DNA of 6,581 nt. It comes from Bacilli bacterium (GTDB taxonomy: Bacteria > Bacillota_I > Bacilli_A > RF39 > UBA660). Position numbers and translations under genes: made by a program. Below, piece by piece: positions 1 through 5,189 of this stretch. The DNA lies in the NCBI GenBank assembly GCA_017460245.1, contig JAFUBK010000023.1:1-6581 (forward strand), given 5' to 3'. Below the pieces are notes generated by a model. It was not told the DNA's origin, searched no databases, and saw only the letters and a program-made list of their open reading frames with translations. The stretch's first letter is position 1; each line of letters starts with the position of its first letter.

Positions 1-1451
1 CATCTACTACCTAAATCAATTGGGTGTTTTGACTCAAGCGCCAACGCAACAAACTGGTCAATTTCAATATTTATAGACTTCGCCAAAGTTTCAATAAAAG
101 AACCACATCCCGAAGAACAAGCCTCATTAAGCATAATGCTATCTAAAGCTCCATCTTTTATTTTAATAAATTTCATATCTTGACCGCCAATATCAATAAT
201 ACTTTCAACACCATTTAAAAAATAATTAGCCGCCTCATAATGCGCCATAGTTTCAATTTCACTAATATCCAAGTTAAAAGCAGTTTTTACAAGAAGTTCT
301 CCATAACCAGTAGAACCTGAGGATCTAACAACACATTCTTTAGGAAGTTTAGAATATAAATCCAAAAGCATTTCTTTTATAGTATCAACAGGAGTTCCAT
401 GATTAGATTGATAATTTTCATATAAAATGTTTCCAAAACTATCAATAGCTACTAATTTAGCTGTAGTTGACCCAGAATCAATACCAATAAAAACGTCTCC
501 TTTATACTTAGAAATATCCTTTTTAGCCACCGTATTTTTATTATGTCTTTTATAAAAATCATTAAGTTCTTTTTTGTTTTTAAATAAATCTTCAAAATCA
601 CTAGATTCTTTTTCCGTAAAATTTAATAATTTATTATTCAATTTAACAAGCTTATCATAATTAAATATCTTATCATTTTCAGTATCTAAAACCGCGCCCA
701 AACATACAAACAATCTCGCATCATCTGGCGTAACAACCTCTTCGTCTTTAAGATTTAAGGTTTTAATAAAGCGTTCTTTTAGCATTGATAAATAATTAAG
801 TGGCCCTCCCAAAAATATAACATTACCTCTAATTGGTTTACCACAAGCAAGCCCACTTATAGTTTGATTAACAACCGCCTGTAAAATCGATAAAGCCACA
901 TCTTCCTTTTTAGCGCCTTCATTAATCAAAGGTTGAACATCAGTTTTAGCAAAAACACCACATCTAGAAGCAATAGGATAAATATTATTTCCTCCTTTAG
1001 CAAGTTCATTAAGACCATCAGTATCCGTATTAAGCAAAATCGCCATTTGATCTAAAAAAGATCCAGTTCCTCCCGCACAAGTTCCATTCATCCTCTGCTC
1101 AATAGTCTGATCAAAATAAATTATTTTAGCATCTTCACCACCCAGTTCTATCGCAACATCAGTTTGTGGATAATACTTTTGAATCGCATTTTTACACGCA
1201 ATAACTTCTTGAACAAAAGGAATCCCAAGATATTTAGAAAGTGTGATGGCTCCACTACCAGTCATTGAAACTTTAAAATCATAATTTTTATATTTTCCCA
1301 AAACCTCATTCAAAAGTTTATGTAAAGTACTTTTTGTATCAGAATAATGTCTTTCATATTTACTATATAAAACTTTATCTTTCTTATCAACAACTATTAC
1401 TTTTACCGTTGTCGATCCTATATCTATACCAACACTTACTGCTTTATTCAT
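1..1451 (-). CDS. 2-hydroxyacyl-CoA dehydratase activase, two-module (BadF/BcrA/HgdC-like), partial (C-terminus outside window)
   Basis: The first 483 codons are visible and the frame is open to the window edge. Two ASKHA ATPase modules lie in tandem. Module 1 has a phosphate loop GIDIGSTT (residues 8-15), GGEDAK (104-109), CAGGTGSF with Cys125, and RCGVFA with Cys164. The 39-residue Cys spacing matches the two ligands that bind the subunit-bridging [4Fe-4S] cluster in HgdC of 2-hydroxyglutaryl-CoA dehydratase. Module 2 begins near residue 320 with GIDSGSTTAK, then DIGGQDMK (about 420-427) and NEACSSGCGSF (Cys445, Cys449). It is cut off just before its second conserved Cys. Family members use ATP hydrolysis to drive an electron into the dehydratase. 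Long relatives of about 1400 residues continue into DUF2229 and HgdB-like regions, so roughly a third is probably seen here. ATG 1451 is chosen because GGAGGG (1461-1456) precedes it. The in-frame ATG at 1463 overlaps that site. Family call is firm; the substrate is unknown. Confidence 0.93.
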   Translation of the reverse strand, partial: MNKAVSVGIDIGSTTVKVIVVDKKDKVLYSKYERHYSDTKSTLHKLLNEVLGKYKNYDFKVSMTGSGAITLSKYLGIPFVQEVIACKNAIQKYYPQTDVAIELGGEDAKIIYFDQTIEQRMNGTCAGGTGSFLDQMAILLNTDTDGLNELAKGGNNIYPIASRCGVFAKTDVQPLINEGAKKEDVALSILQAVVNQTISGLACGKPIRGNVIFLGGPLNYLSMLKERFIKTLNLKDEEVVTPDDARLFVCLGAVLDTENDKIFNYDKLVKLNNKLLNFTEKESSDFEDLFKNKKELNDFYKRHNKNTVAKKDISKYKGDVFIGIDSGSTTAKLVAIDSFGNILYENYQSNHGTPVDTIKEMLLDLYSKLPKECVVRSSGSTGYGELLVKTAFNLDISEIETMAHYEAANYFLNGVESIIDIGGQDMKFIKIKDGALDSIMLNEACSSGCGSFIETLAKSINIEIDQFVALALESKHPIDLGSR

Positions 1452-1486
1452 AAAACCCTCCATACTTCAAAAGTCCCTTACTATTA

Positions 1487-1515
1487 ATTATAAACATAAA
1501 TCAAATAATTTTCAA
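1487..1515 (-). promoter_or_regulatory. Proximal promoter of the activase gene
   Basis: Reading leftward, TTGAAA (1515-1510), a 17-nt spacer and a perfect TATAAT (1492-1487) form a good sigma-A-type promoter with a start near 1480, about 30 nt ahead of the activase ATG. Together with the distal promoter it suggests two start points for this gene. In such AT-rich DNA chance matches are common, so which is used cannot be told from sequence. Confidence 0.5.
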
Positions 1516-1516
1516 T

Positions 1517-1539
1517 CAACAAATGTTTTAAAAATGTTG
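1517..1539. repeat. Direct repeat AAATGTT x2 in the divergent promoter region
   Basis: AAATGTT occurs at 1521-1527 and 1532-1538, exactly 11 bp apart, so both copies face the same side of the helix. The flanks CAACA (1517-1521) and TGTTG (1535-1539) are also inverted repeats. The element lies just upstream of the proximal activase -35 box and downstream of the distal activase start point, a plausible place for a regulator. No known operator is recognised. Confidence 0.25.
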
Positions 1540-1566
1540 CTAAAATGATATTTACACACACTACAT

Positions 1567-1595
1567 ATTATAACACGTTTTGATATTGACAACAA
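1567..1595 (-). promoter_or_regulatory. Distal promoter of the activase gene (extended -10)
   Basis: Reading leftward, TTGTTG (1595-1590), a 17-nt spacer and TATAAT (1572-1567), with TGT directly before the -10, make an extended -10 sigma-A-type promoter. Transcription would start near 1560 and leave a leader of about 108 nt before the activase ATG. Its -35 box shares bases 1590-1591 with the rightward -35 box of the peroxidase operon, so two polymerases could not occupy both at once. Seen in sequence; activity is inferred. Confidence 0.6.
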
Positions 1596-1614
1596 AAAGC
1601 AAATTGTATACAAT
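1586..1614 (+). promoter_or_regulatory. Promoter of the peroxidase-trxB-trxA operon
   Basis: TTGACA (1586-1591, perfect -35), a 17-nt spacer and TACAAT (1609-1614, 5 of 6 to TATAAT) form a strong vegetative promoter. Transcription would start near 1621, leaving about 26 nt of leader with an AAAGGA-type ribosome binding site (1633-1638) before the ATG at 1647. The -10 box covers the upstream in-frame TTG codon at 1614, so that codon cannot be the start. I see no clear PerR box. Confidence 0.75.
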
Positions 1615-1646
1615 TGAACCATAATATGTTAGAAAGGAAATGGTAT

Positions 1647-2183
1647 ATGAGCATTTACGATTACACAGTTAAAAACAGGAAAAACGAAGATATAAGCTTA
1701 GCAAACTATAAAGATAAAGTTTTATTAATAGTTAATACCGCAACCGGTTGCGGTTTTACACCACAATACGAGGGTTTAGAAAAACTTTATAAAACATATC
1801 ATGACAAAGGATTTTAAATATTAGATTTCACATGCAACCAATGTGGCAACCAAGCTCCGGGTTCAAACGATGAAATTCATAAGTTTTGTCAATTAAAATA
1901 CAACACATCATTTGATCAGTTTGCTAAAATAGATGTAAATGGTGAAAATGAATCACCACTGTTTACTTATCTAAAACAAGAAATGCCAAAAGAAGAAGTA
2001 CAAGGACTTAAAAACAAAATGACCATGAAAGCTATTGAAAAAATAAACAACACTAAAAATGAAAGAGACATAAAATGGAATTTTACTAAATTCTTAGTAA
2101 ACAAAGACGGCAAAGTTGTTGGAAGATTTGACCCAACTTTTAAACCAGAAAACATTGAAAATAAAATTAAAGATTTATTATAG
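1647..2183 (+). pseudogene. gpx: Thioredoxin-type glutathione peroxidase, interrupted by an in-frame TAA (1815-1817)
   Basis: Read through the stop, this is 178 codons, normal for the family. It shows NTATGCGFTPQYEGL with peroxidatic Cys35, CNQ (63-65) and WNFTKF (Trp144, Asn145), giving the Cys-Gln-Trp-Asn catalytic set. Cys63 and Cys81 (in KFCQLKY) sit where yeast Gpx3 has Cys64 and resolving Cys82, so it would be reduced by thioredoxin rather than glutathione. Codon 57 is TAA inside KGF-stop-ILDF, where relatives usually have Glu. The frame is the same on both sides, so this is a base substitution, not a frameshift. As sequenced it yields a 56-residue peptide without Gln65, Trp144 or the resolving Cys. 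Nearby, Thr62 and Cys66 replace the usual Pro and Phe of FPCNQFG. It is either a young pseudogene or sequence error. It is the first gene of the operon; its TAG stop overlaps the trxB ribosome binding site. Confidence 0.9.
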
Positions 2184-2187
2184 GAGG
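2182..2187 (+). promoter_or_regulatory. Ribosome binding site of trxB, overlapping the peroxidase stop codon
   Basis: AGGAGG begins inside the TAG stop of the peroxidase gene and lies 4 nt before the trxB ATG. It is a near-perfect Shine-Dalgarno sequence, so trxB should be translated well even when ribosomes fall off at the premature stop upstream. Confidence 0.8.
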
Positions 2188-2191
2188 TAAT

Positions 2192-3085
2192 ATGTACGAT
2201 ATAATTATAGTTGGTGCCGGGCCTGCTGGTCTAACCGCCGCCTTATATGCACTAAGAGCAAATAAAACCGTATTAGTCTTCGAAGCTAAAGCTTACGGTG
2301 GACAAATACTAAATGCAAACTTAGTTGAAAATTATCCAGGAATTCCAAACATTTCAGGATTTGACTATGCCACCAACTTATATAAACAAGTAAAAGATCA
2401 CGGTGGACAAATAAAATTCGAAACCGTTACAAATGTTAGTGAAGACAAAACAGTAACCACAAATAAAGACACCTACCAAGCTAAAGCTGTAATTTTAGCC
2501 ACTGGAGCCGAAAACAGAAAACTAAATCTTGAAGGTGAATCAGACCTAGTTGGCAAAGGAATTTCCTACTGCGCAACCTGTGACGGAAACTTTTATAAAA
2601 ACAAAACGGTTGCTGTTAATGGTGGTGGAAACACTGCTCTAGAAGACGCTTTATACTTATCAAATATCGCTAAAAAAGTATATTTAATTCACAGAAGAGA
2701 TAATTTTAGAGGTGAAGGAAAATATTTAAAAGATTTAAAAGCTAAAAACAACGTTGAGTTCGTTTTAAAATCAAATGTTGTAAAACTATATGGTAAAGAA
2801 AAACTTGAAAGTATTGATGTGTCTGACAGCGAAGAAAACATCACAAACATAAAAGTAGATGGCCTATTCATCGCAGTTGGTCAAGAACCAAAAAACGAGA
2901 TGTTTAAAAATGTTGTCGATTTAAACGAATACGGATACATAGAATCATCAGATGACGTCCATACCAAAACCAAAGGTATTTACGTTGCTGGTGATGCCAG
3001 AATCAAATTTTTAAGACAACTTACAACAGCAGTATCAGACGGTTCAATAGCCGCAACTACCGCAATAAAAGAAATGGAGAAATAA
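2192..3085 (+). CDS. trxB: Thioredoxin reductase (NADPH)
   Basis: This cytoplasmic flavoenzyme passes electrons from NADPH through FAD and a redox disulfide to thioredoxin. The 297 residues show the complete family layout: FAD-binding GAGPAG (8-13), GGQILN (36-41), ENYPGIP (46-52), ATGA (103-106), redox-active CATCD (Cys127, Cys130), NADP-domain GGGNTALEDA (144-153), the NADPH-selecting HRRDNFR (167-173), and C-terminal GIYVAGDARIKFLRQ followed by TTAVSDG (262-284), which contacts FAD. The HRR motif argues for NADPH and against the ferredoxin-dependent subclass. It is slightly shorter than the usual 305-320 residues, with no core element missing. AGGAGG precedes the ATG. It lies 8 nt after the peroxidase gene and just before trxA, so its partner is evidently encoded next door. 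Its last codons lie inside a 37-bp tandem repeat, but the frame is intact. Confidence 0.97.
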   Translation: MYDIIIVGAGPAGLTAALYALRANKTVLVFEAKAYGGQILNANLVENYPGIPNISGFDYATNLYKQVKDHGGQIKFETVTNVSEDKTVTTNKDTYQAKAVILATGAENRKLNLEGESDLVGKGISYCATCDGNFYKNKTVAVNGGGNTALEDALYLSNIAKKVYLIHRRDNFRGEGKYLKDLKAKNNVEFVLKSNVVKLYGKEKLESIDVSDSEENITNIKVDGLFIAVGQEPKNEMFKNVVDLNEYGYIESSDDVHTKTKGIYVAGDARIKFLRQLTTAVSDGSIAATTAIKEMEK

Positions 3086-3147
3086 TATGAAAGTTATAGA
3101 AATAAAAGAAATGGAGAAATAATATGAAAGTTATAGAAATAAAAGAA
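3064..3147 (+). repeat. 37-bp tandem duplication across the trxB-trxA junction
   Basis: Bases 3064-3110 match 3101-3147 exactly (47 nt at a period of 37), so there are about 2.3 units. Each unit holds the trxB 3' end, a GGAG site, TAATATG and the first codons of trxA. The 10-mer AATAAAAGAA occurs three times (3064, 3101, 3138). The ancestral junction probably had it twice, once in the trxB end and once in the trxA start, and slippage or recombination between them copied the stretch between. Both flanking reading frames survive. Confidence 0.95.
3087..3122 (+). other. 11-codon chimeric mini-ORF created by the duplication
   Basis: ATG at 3087 has its own GGAG (3076-3079, 7 nt upstream) and reads MKVIEIKEMEK then TAA. 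That is the first eight residues of TrxA joined to the last three of TrxB. The stop (3120-3122) lies one base before the real trxA ATG (3124), so ribosomes translating it could reinitiate on trxA. It is most likely a by-product, but it sits in a position that could influence trxA expression. Confidence 0.4.
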
Positions 3148-3429
3148 GAAGAATTTAAAGAAAAAATAAAAGAAGGCAAAGTTTTAATAGATTGCTACGC
3201 CACTTGGTGTGGACCTTGTAAAATGCTATCACCAATCATTGATGAGCTTGCCAATGAAATCGATACTTATAAATTTTATAAACTAGATGTTGACAATTGT
3301 GACGAAATTACTAAAGAATATGGAATAATGTCAATTCCAACAATACTAATTTTTGAAAATAATACTTTAAAAGAAAAATTAGTTGGTTTTAAATCAAAAG
3401 AAGAACTAGAAGAAATATTAAACAAATAA
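3124..3429 (+). CDS. trxA: Thioredoxin
   Basis: This small cytoplasmic dithiol carrier is reduced by TrxB and hands electrons to targets such as the peroxidase class encoded at the head of this operon. Its 101 residues form one thioredoxin fold with the standard active site WCGPCK (Cys29, Cys32), the buried acid Asp23 that assists the CxxC pair, the cis-proline in SIPT (Pro72) and the closing GF..KEEL region. Length is normal (about 105). Two extra cysteines, Cys24 (usually Phe or Tyr) and Cys59, are not part of the active site. The ATG at 3124 is preferred over the ATG at 3087 because the latter runs into a stop after 11 codons. Its ribosome binding site GGAG (3113-3116) is the second copy in the tandem repeat. 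It lies 38 nt downstream of trxB. Confidence 0.97.
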   Translation: MKVIEIKEEEFKEKIKEGKVLIDCYATWCGPCKMLSPIIDELANEIDTYKFYKLDVDNCDEITKEYGIMSIPTILIFENNTLKEKLVGFKSKEELEEILNK

Positions 3430-3433
3430 AATA

Positions 3434-3447
3434 AAAGGGAAACCTTT
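3434..3447 (+). other. Small hairpin with a GAAA loop after trxA
   Basis: AAAGG-GAAA-CCTTT can fold into a 5-bp stem closed by a GNRA-type tetraloop, starting five bases after the trxA stop. No T tract follows directly, so it is unlikely to end transcription. It might protect the mRNA 3' end or be chance. Confidence 0.25.
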
Positions 3448-3479
3448 GAACTATACAAAATCTTAAAAAAATTAAATTA

Positions 3480-3508
3480 AAAAGAAGTGATTAAATATCA
3501 CTTCTTTT
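3480..3508. terminator. Bidirectional intrinsic terminator between convergent trxA and the surface-protein gene
   Basis: AAAAGAAGTGAT (3480-3491) and ATCACTTCTTTT (3497-3508) form a perfect 12-bp stem with a 5-nt TAAAT loop. The rightward transcript ends in TTTT followed by GTGTTTTC. The leftward transcript ends in TTTTT followed by an AT-rich stretch. The stem can therefore serve both the trx operon (+) and the surface-protein gene (-). The TGA stop of the latter (3500-3498) lies within the stem. Confidence 0.75.
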
Positions 3509-4997
3509 GTGTTTTCTTATTATAAACATTTACATACACTATAGTTCCAAATCCGATTATTAATAACATAACACCAACAGCTACAGCATAAGTTGTTATT
3601 CCCATACCAGTTGAAGGAACATTAACAATCACAGGCGTTGTTACCTCAACTTCATTACTAACTGCTTTGCTATCATTAATTAATGAATAAGAACCATTAA
3701 CAGCTTTAGTTTTCATCTTGCTATTTAATACTGTAGATAATTTTAAAGTATATACTTCACCATTCAAACTCATTGTATCTAAAAATTCTTTAGAGGCAGT
3801 CCAAATTACAGTATGACTAGCCTTATTATAAGAAACACTACCACTAGTAATTTCATTACCCGAAGCATCATATAATTTAGCATCTTTATAATCAACTTCA
3901 GCAGGAAGTGGATCGACTATACTAAATGAAGAATATCTTGACAAAATGTCAACACCTAAAGTATTTACTTTTTGATCAACTTCAAATACGACCGTATCTC
4001 CAATATTGTATTCTGCCGCATTAGCTCTTTTTCCTTCTTTAGTTTTTACAAATTTTACAGGTTTTTCTGGACTAGTACCAGAGATTGGCGCTGTATAAAC
4101 ATTCATCCAACCATCATTACGATAAAAGCTAAAACTATCTCCTTTTATTTTAAAAGTAACAGCTGCTGATTCAAAAGAATTTGTTTTGCTCTTATTAGTA
4201 TCTAAACACGTACTAGCATTTAAATCAATACAATCTTTAAAATCATTTGATGTAGAATAAAATATAAGTCTACCATTGCTTGTTCTCGTACTCATTGTTG
4301 AATCAGAAGAAAAGTAATAAGTTTGAATATTATTCTGCCCATTACCATCAAACGATACCTCTTCAATAAAGTCCCACCAACCTTCAACTTTATAGTTATT
4401 AAATGAACTTAATGTAAAATAAGCATCGTCTAAACTAATAATTTTTGTACCAGTATCATCCATATAGAAAAATTCATATTTGAAATTAGCATCTCCTCTA
4501 ACCCAAACACCATCATATAATGAATTATCAACCTGATATACCGCATCACTACTAGCAGCTTCAGGCGTTATTGTTAAAAAGCATCCAATTGGTTTTCCAT
4601 TATATTTACCTATATTAGTATATTTTACGACAACCGATTTTCCTCTTTCAGAAGAAGGAAAAAATATTGCTGTGGCTGGTGACGGATTAACAATACCACT
4701 TAAATTAAATGCATTATAGGTACTAAAAGTATCCCAATCGGTTTCTTGTTTACCAAAAGAATCTTCAGAATCACTATCAGATATAGCAGGTGTTGTAATG
4801 TTTTGTTTTATCAAAATATTACTATTACCATTAGTATTTACTGTAACCGTGTTACCAGGAGTTTTAAATATCTCAATATTGTTTTTCTTTACAACAAAAT
4901 TTCCATTAAGAACTTCCTTTTCTAATGCACTAGTAATTCCCAATCCAAAAATAAAAGTAAAAGTTAAAACCAAAAAAACTTTAAAAAATTTTTTCAT
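3498..4997 (-). CDS. Secreted surface protein with isopeptide-type (D2-like) domain and VPSTG sorting signal
   Basis: A 499-residue exported protein. Residues 1-24 are a signal peptide (MKK start, hydrophobic core, ITSA before the likely cut). Residues 25-311 look beta-rich, with short modules such as YTNIGKYNGKPIG (126-138) that resemble parts of Gram-positive adhesins; I cannot name this domain. Residues 312-455 resemble a fimbrial D2/isopeptide domain: KFVKT (315-319), YNIGDTVVFEV, VDPLP (Asp362) and SNEVEVTTP (Asn448). A Lys-Asn isopeptide bond with an acidic helper is plausible but inferred. The C-terminus is VPSTG (460-464), a membrane span (about 467-491) and basic KKTQKK, the layout of a sortase substrate with Val in place of the usual Leu. 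ATG 4997 is chosen because GGAGG (5007-5003) precedes it and the signal peptide begins there; the in-frame ATG at 5018 lies upstream of that site. Role in adhesion or wall structure is inferred. Confidence 0.85.
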   Translation of the reverse strand: MKKFFKVFLVLTFTFIFGLGITSALEKEVLNGNFVVKKNNIEIFKTPGNTVTVNTNGNSNILIKQNITTPAISDSDSEDSFGKQETDWDTFSTYNAFNLSGIVNPSPATAIFFPSSERGKSVVVKYTNIGKYNGKPIGCFLTITPEAASSDAVYQVDNSLYDGVWVRGDANFKYEFFYMDDTGTKIISLDDAYFTLSSFNNYKVEGWWDFIEEVSFDGNGQNNIQTYYFSSDSTMSTRTSNGRLIFYSTSNDFKDCIDLNASTCLDTNKSKTNSFESAAVTFKIKGDSFSFYRNDGWMNVYTAPISGTSPEKPVKFVKTKEGKRANAAEYNIGDTVVFEVDQKVNTLGVDILSRYSSFSIVDPLPAEVDYKDAKLYDASGNEITSGSVSYNKASHTVIWTASKEFLDTMSLNGEVYTLKLSTVLNSKMKTKAVNGSYSLINDSKAVSNEVEVTTPVIVNVPSTGMGITTYAVAVGVMLLIIGFGTIVYVNVYNKKTQKK

Positions 4998-5022
4998 AAT
5001 ATCCTCCCTATCGTACATTTAT

Positions 5023-5051
5023 ATTATTACACAATATTGGAAAAACAACAA
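5023..5051 (-). promoter_or_regulatory. Candidate promoter of the surface-protein gene
   Basis: Reading leftward, TTGTTG (5051-5046), a 17-nt spacer ending in TGT (5031-5029) and AATAAT (5028-5023) form an extended -10-like promoter. A start near 5016 would leave about 19 nt before the ATG. The same TTGTTG/17/TGT arrangement is found in the distal activase promoter. It follows the terminators of the upstream gene, which supports an independent transcript. Confidence 0.45.
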
Positions 5052-5106
5052 CATAAAAAAACTTATTTTCAAAAAAAGTTTCATAAATTGTAAACTAAAA
5101 GAAAAC

Positions 5107-5142
5107 TAATTTAACAAATTCTTAAAAAAATTCGTTAAATTA
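5107..5142 (-). terminator. Second hairpin downstream of the CapA-like gene
   Basis: Bases 5107-5120 and 5129-5142 form a 14-bp AT-rich stem with an 8-nt loop. The single imperfect position is a G-U pair in leftward RNA but an A-C mismatch in rightward RNA, so the hairpin suits the minus-strand transcript. GTTTTCTTTT follows it on that strand. It probably backs up the first terminator; alternatively it is a regulatory element ahead of the surface-protein promoter. Confidence 0.5.
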
Positions 5143-5150
5143 ATACACAT

Positions 5151-5180
5151 AAAAAGCACTAATTTATAAACAATTAGTAC
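5151..5180 (-). terminator. Intrinsic terminator of the CapA-like gene
   Basis: Reading leftward, GTACTAATT (5180-5172), a 7-nt loop and AATTAGTGC (5164-5156) make a 9-bp stem with one G-U pair, followed at once by TTTTT (5155-5151). It begins 9 nt after the TAA stop at 5192-5190, the usual position and form of an intrinsic terminator. Confidence 0.7.
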
Positions 5181-5189
5181 ATTTTTACT

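Noticed and set aside
1452..1560. Riboswitch in the activase leader
   Set aside because: The leader of about 108 nt shows only short weak pairings and no recognisable conserved core.
1614..1646. Upstream in-frame TTG at 1614 as the peroxidase start
   Set aside because: It overlaps the -10 box and lies before the expected transcription start; the ATG at 1647 has a ribosome binding site and begins where the family begins.
1815..1817. Selenocysteine or reassigned stop codon in the peroxidase
   Set aside because: The codon is TAA, not TGA, and the catalytic position already has Cys (TGC, residue 35).
1983..2183. A separate 66-residue protein starting at ATG 1983
   Set aside because: It is the in-frame C-terminal part of the interrupted peroxidase, containing its WNFTKF motif, with no good ribosome binding site of its own.
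3064..3147. Possible CRISPR repeat or mobile-element end
   Set aside because: The repeat is directly tandem with no spacer, has only about 2.3 units and is made of coding sequence from the trxB and trxA ends.
3498..3500. TGA read as Trp (mycoplasma-type code)
   Set aside because: Trp codons I read here are TGG, no gene has an internal in-frame TGA except at the slipped T tract, and there TAG follows immediately.
4998..5018. ATG at 5018 as start of the surface protein
   Set aside because: The seven extra codons span the GGAGG site and are charged residues before the signal peptide; ATG 4997 fits better.
4798..5109. Plus-strand open frame of 103 codons
   Set aside because: It lies mostly antisense to the surface-protein gene, reads as low-complexity hydrophobic and lysine-rich sequence and matches no family I know.
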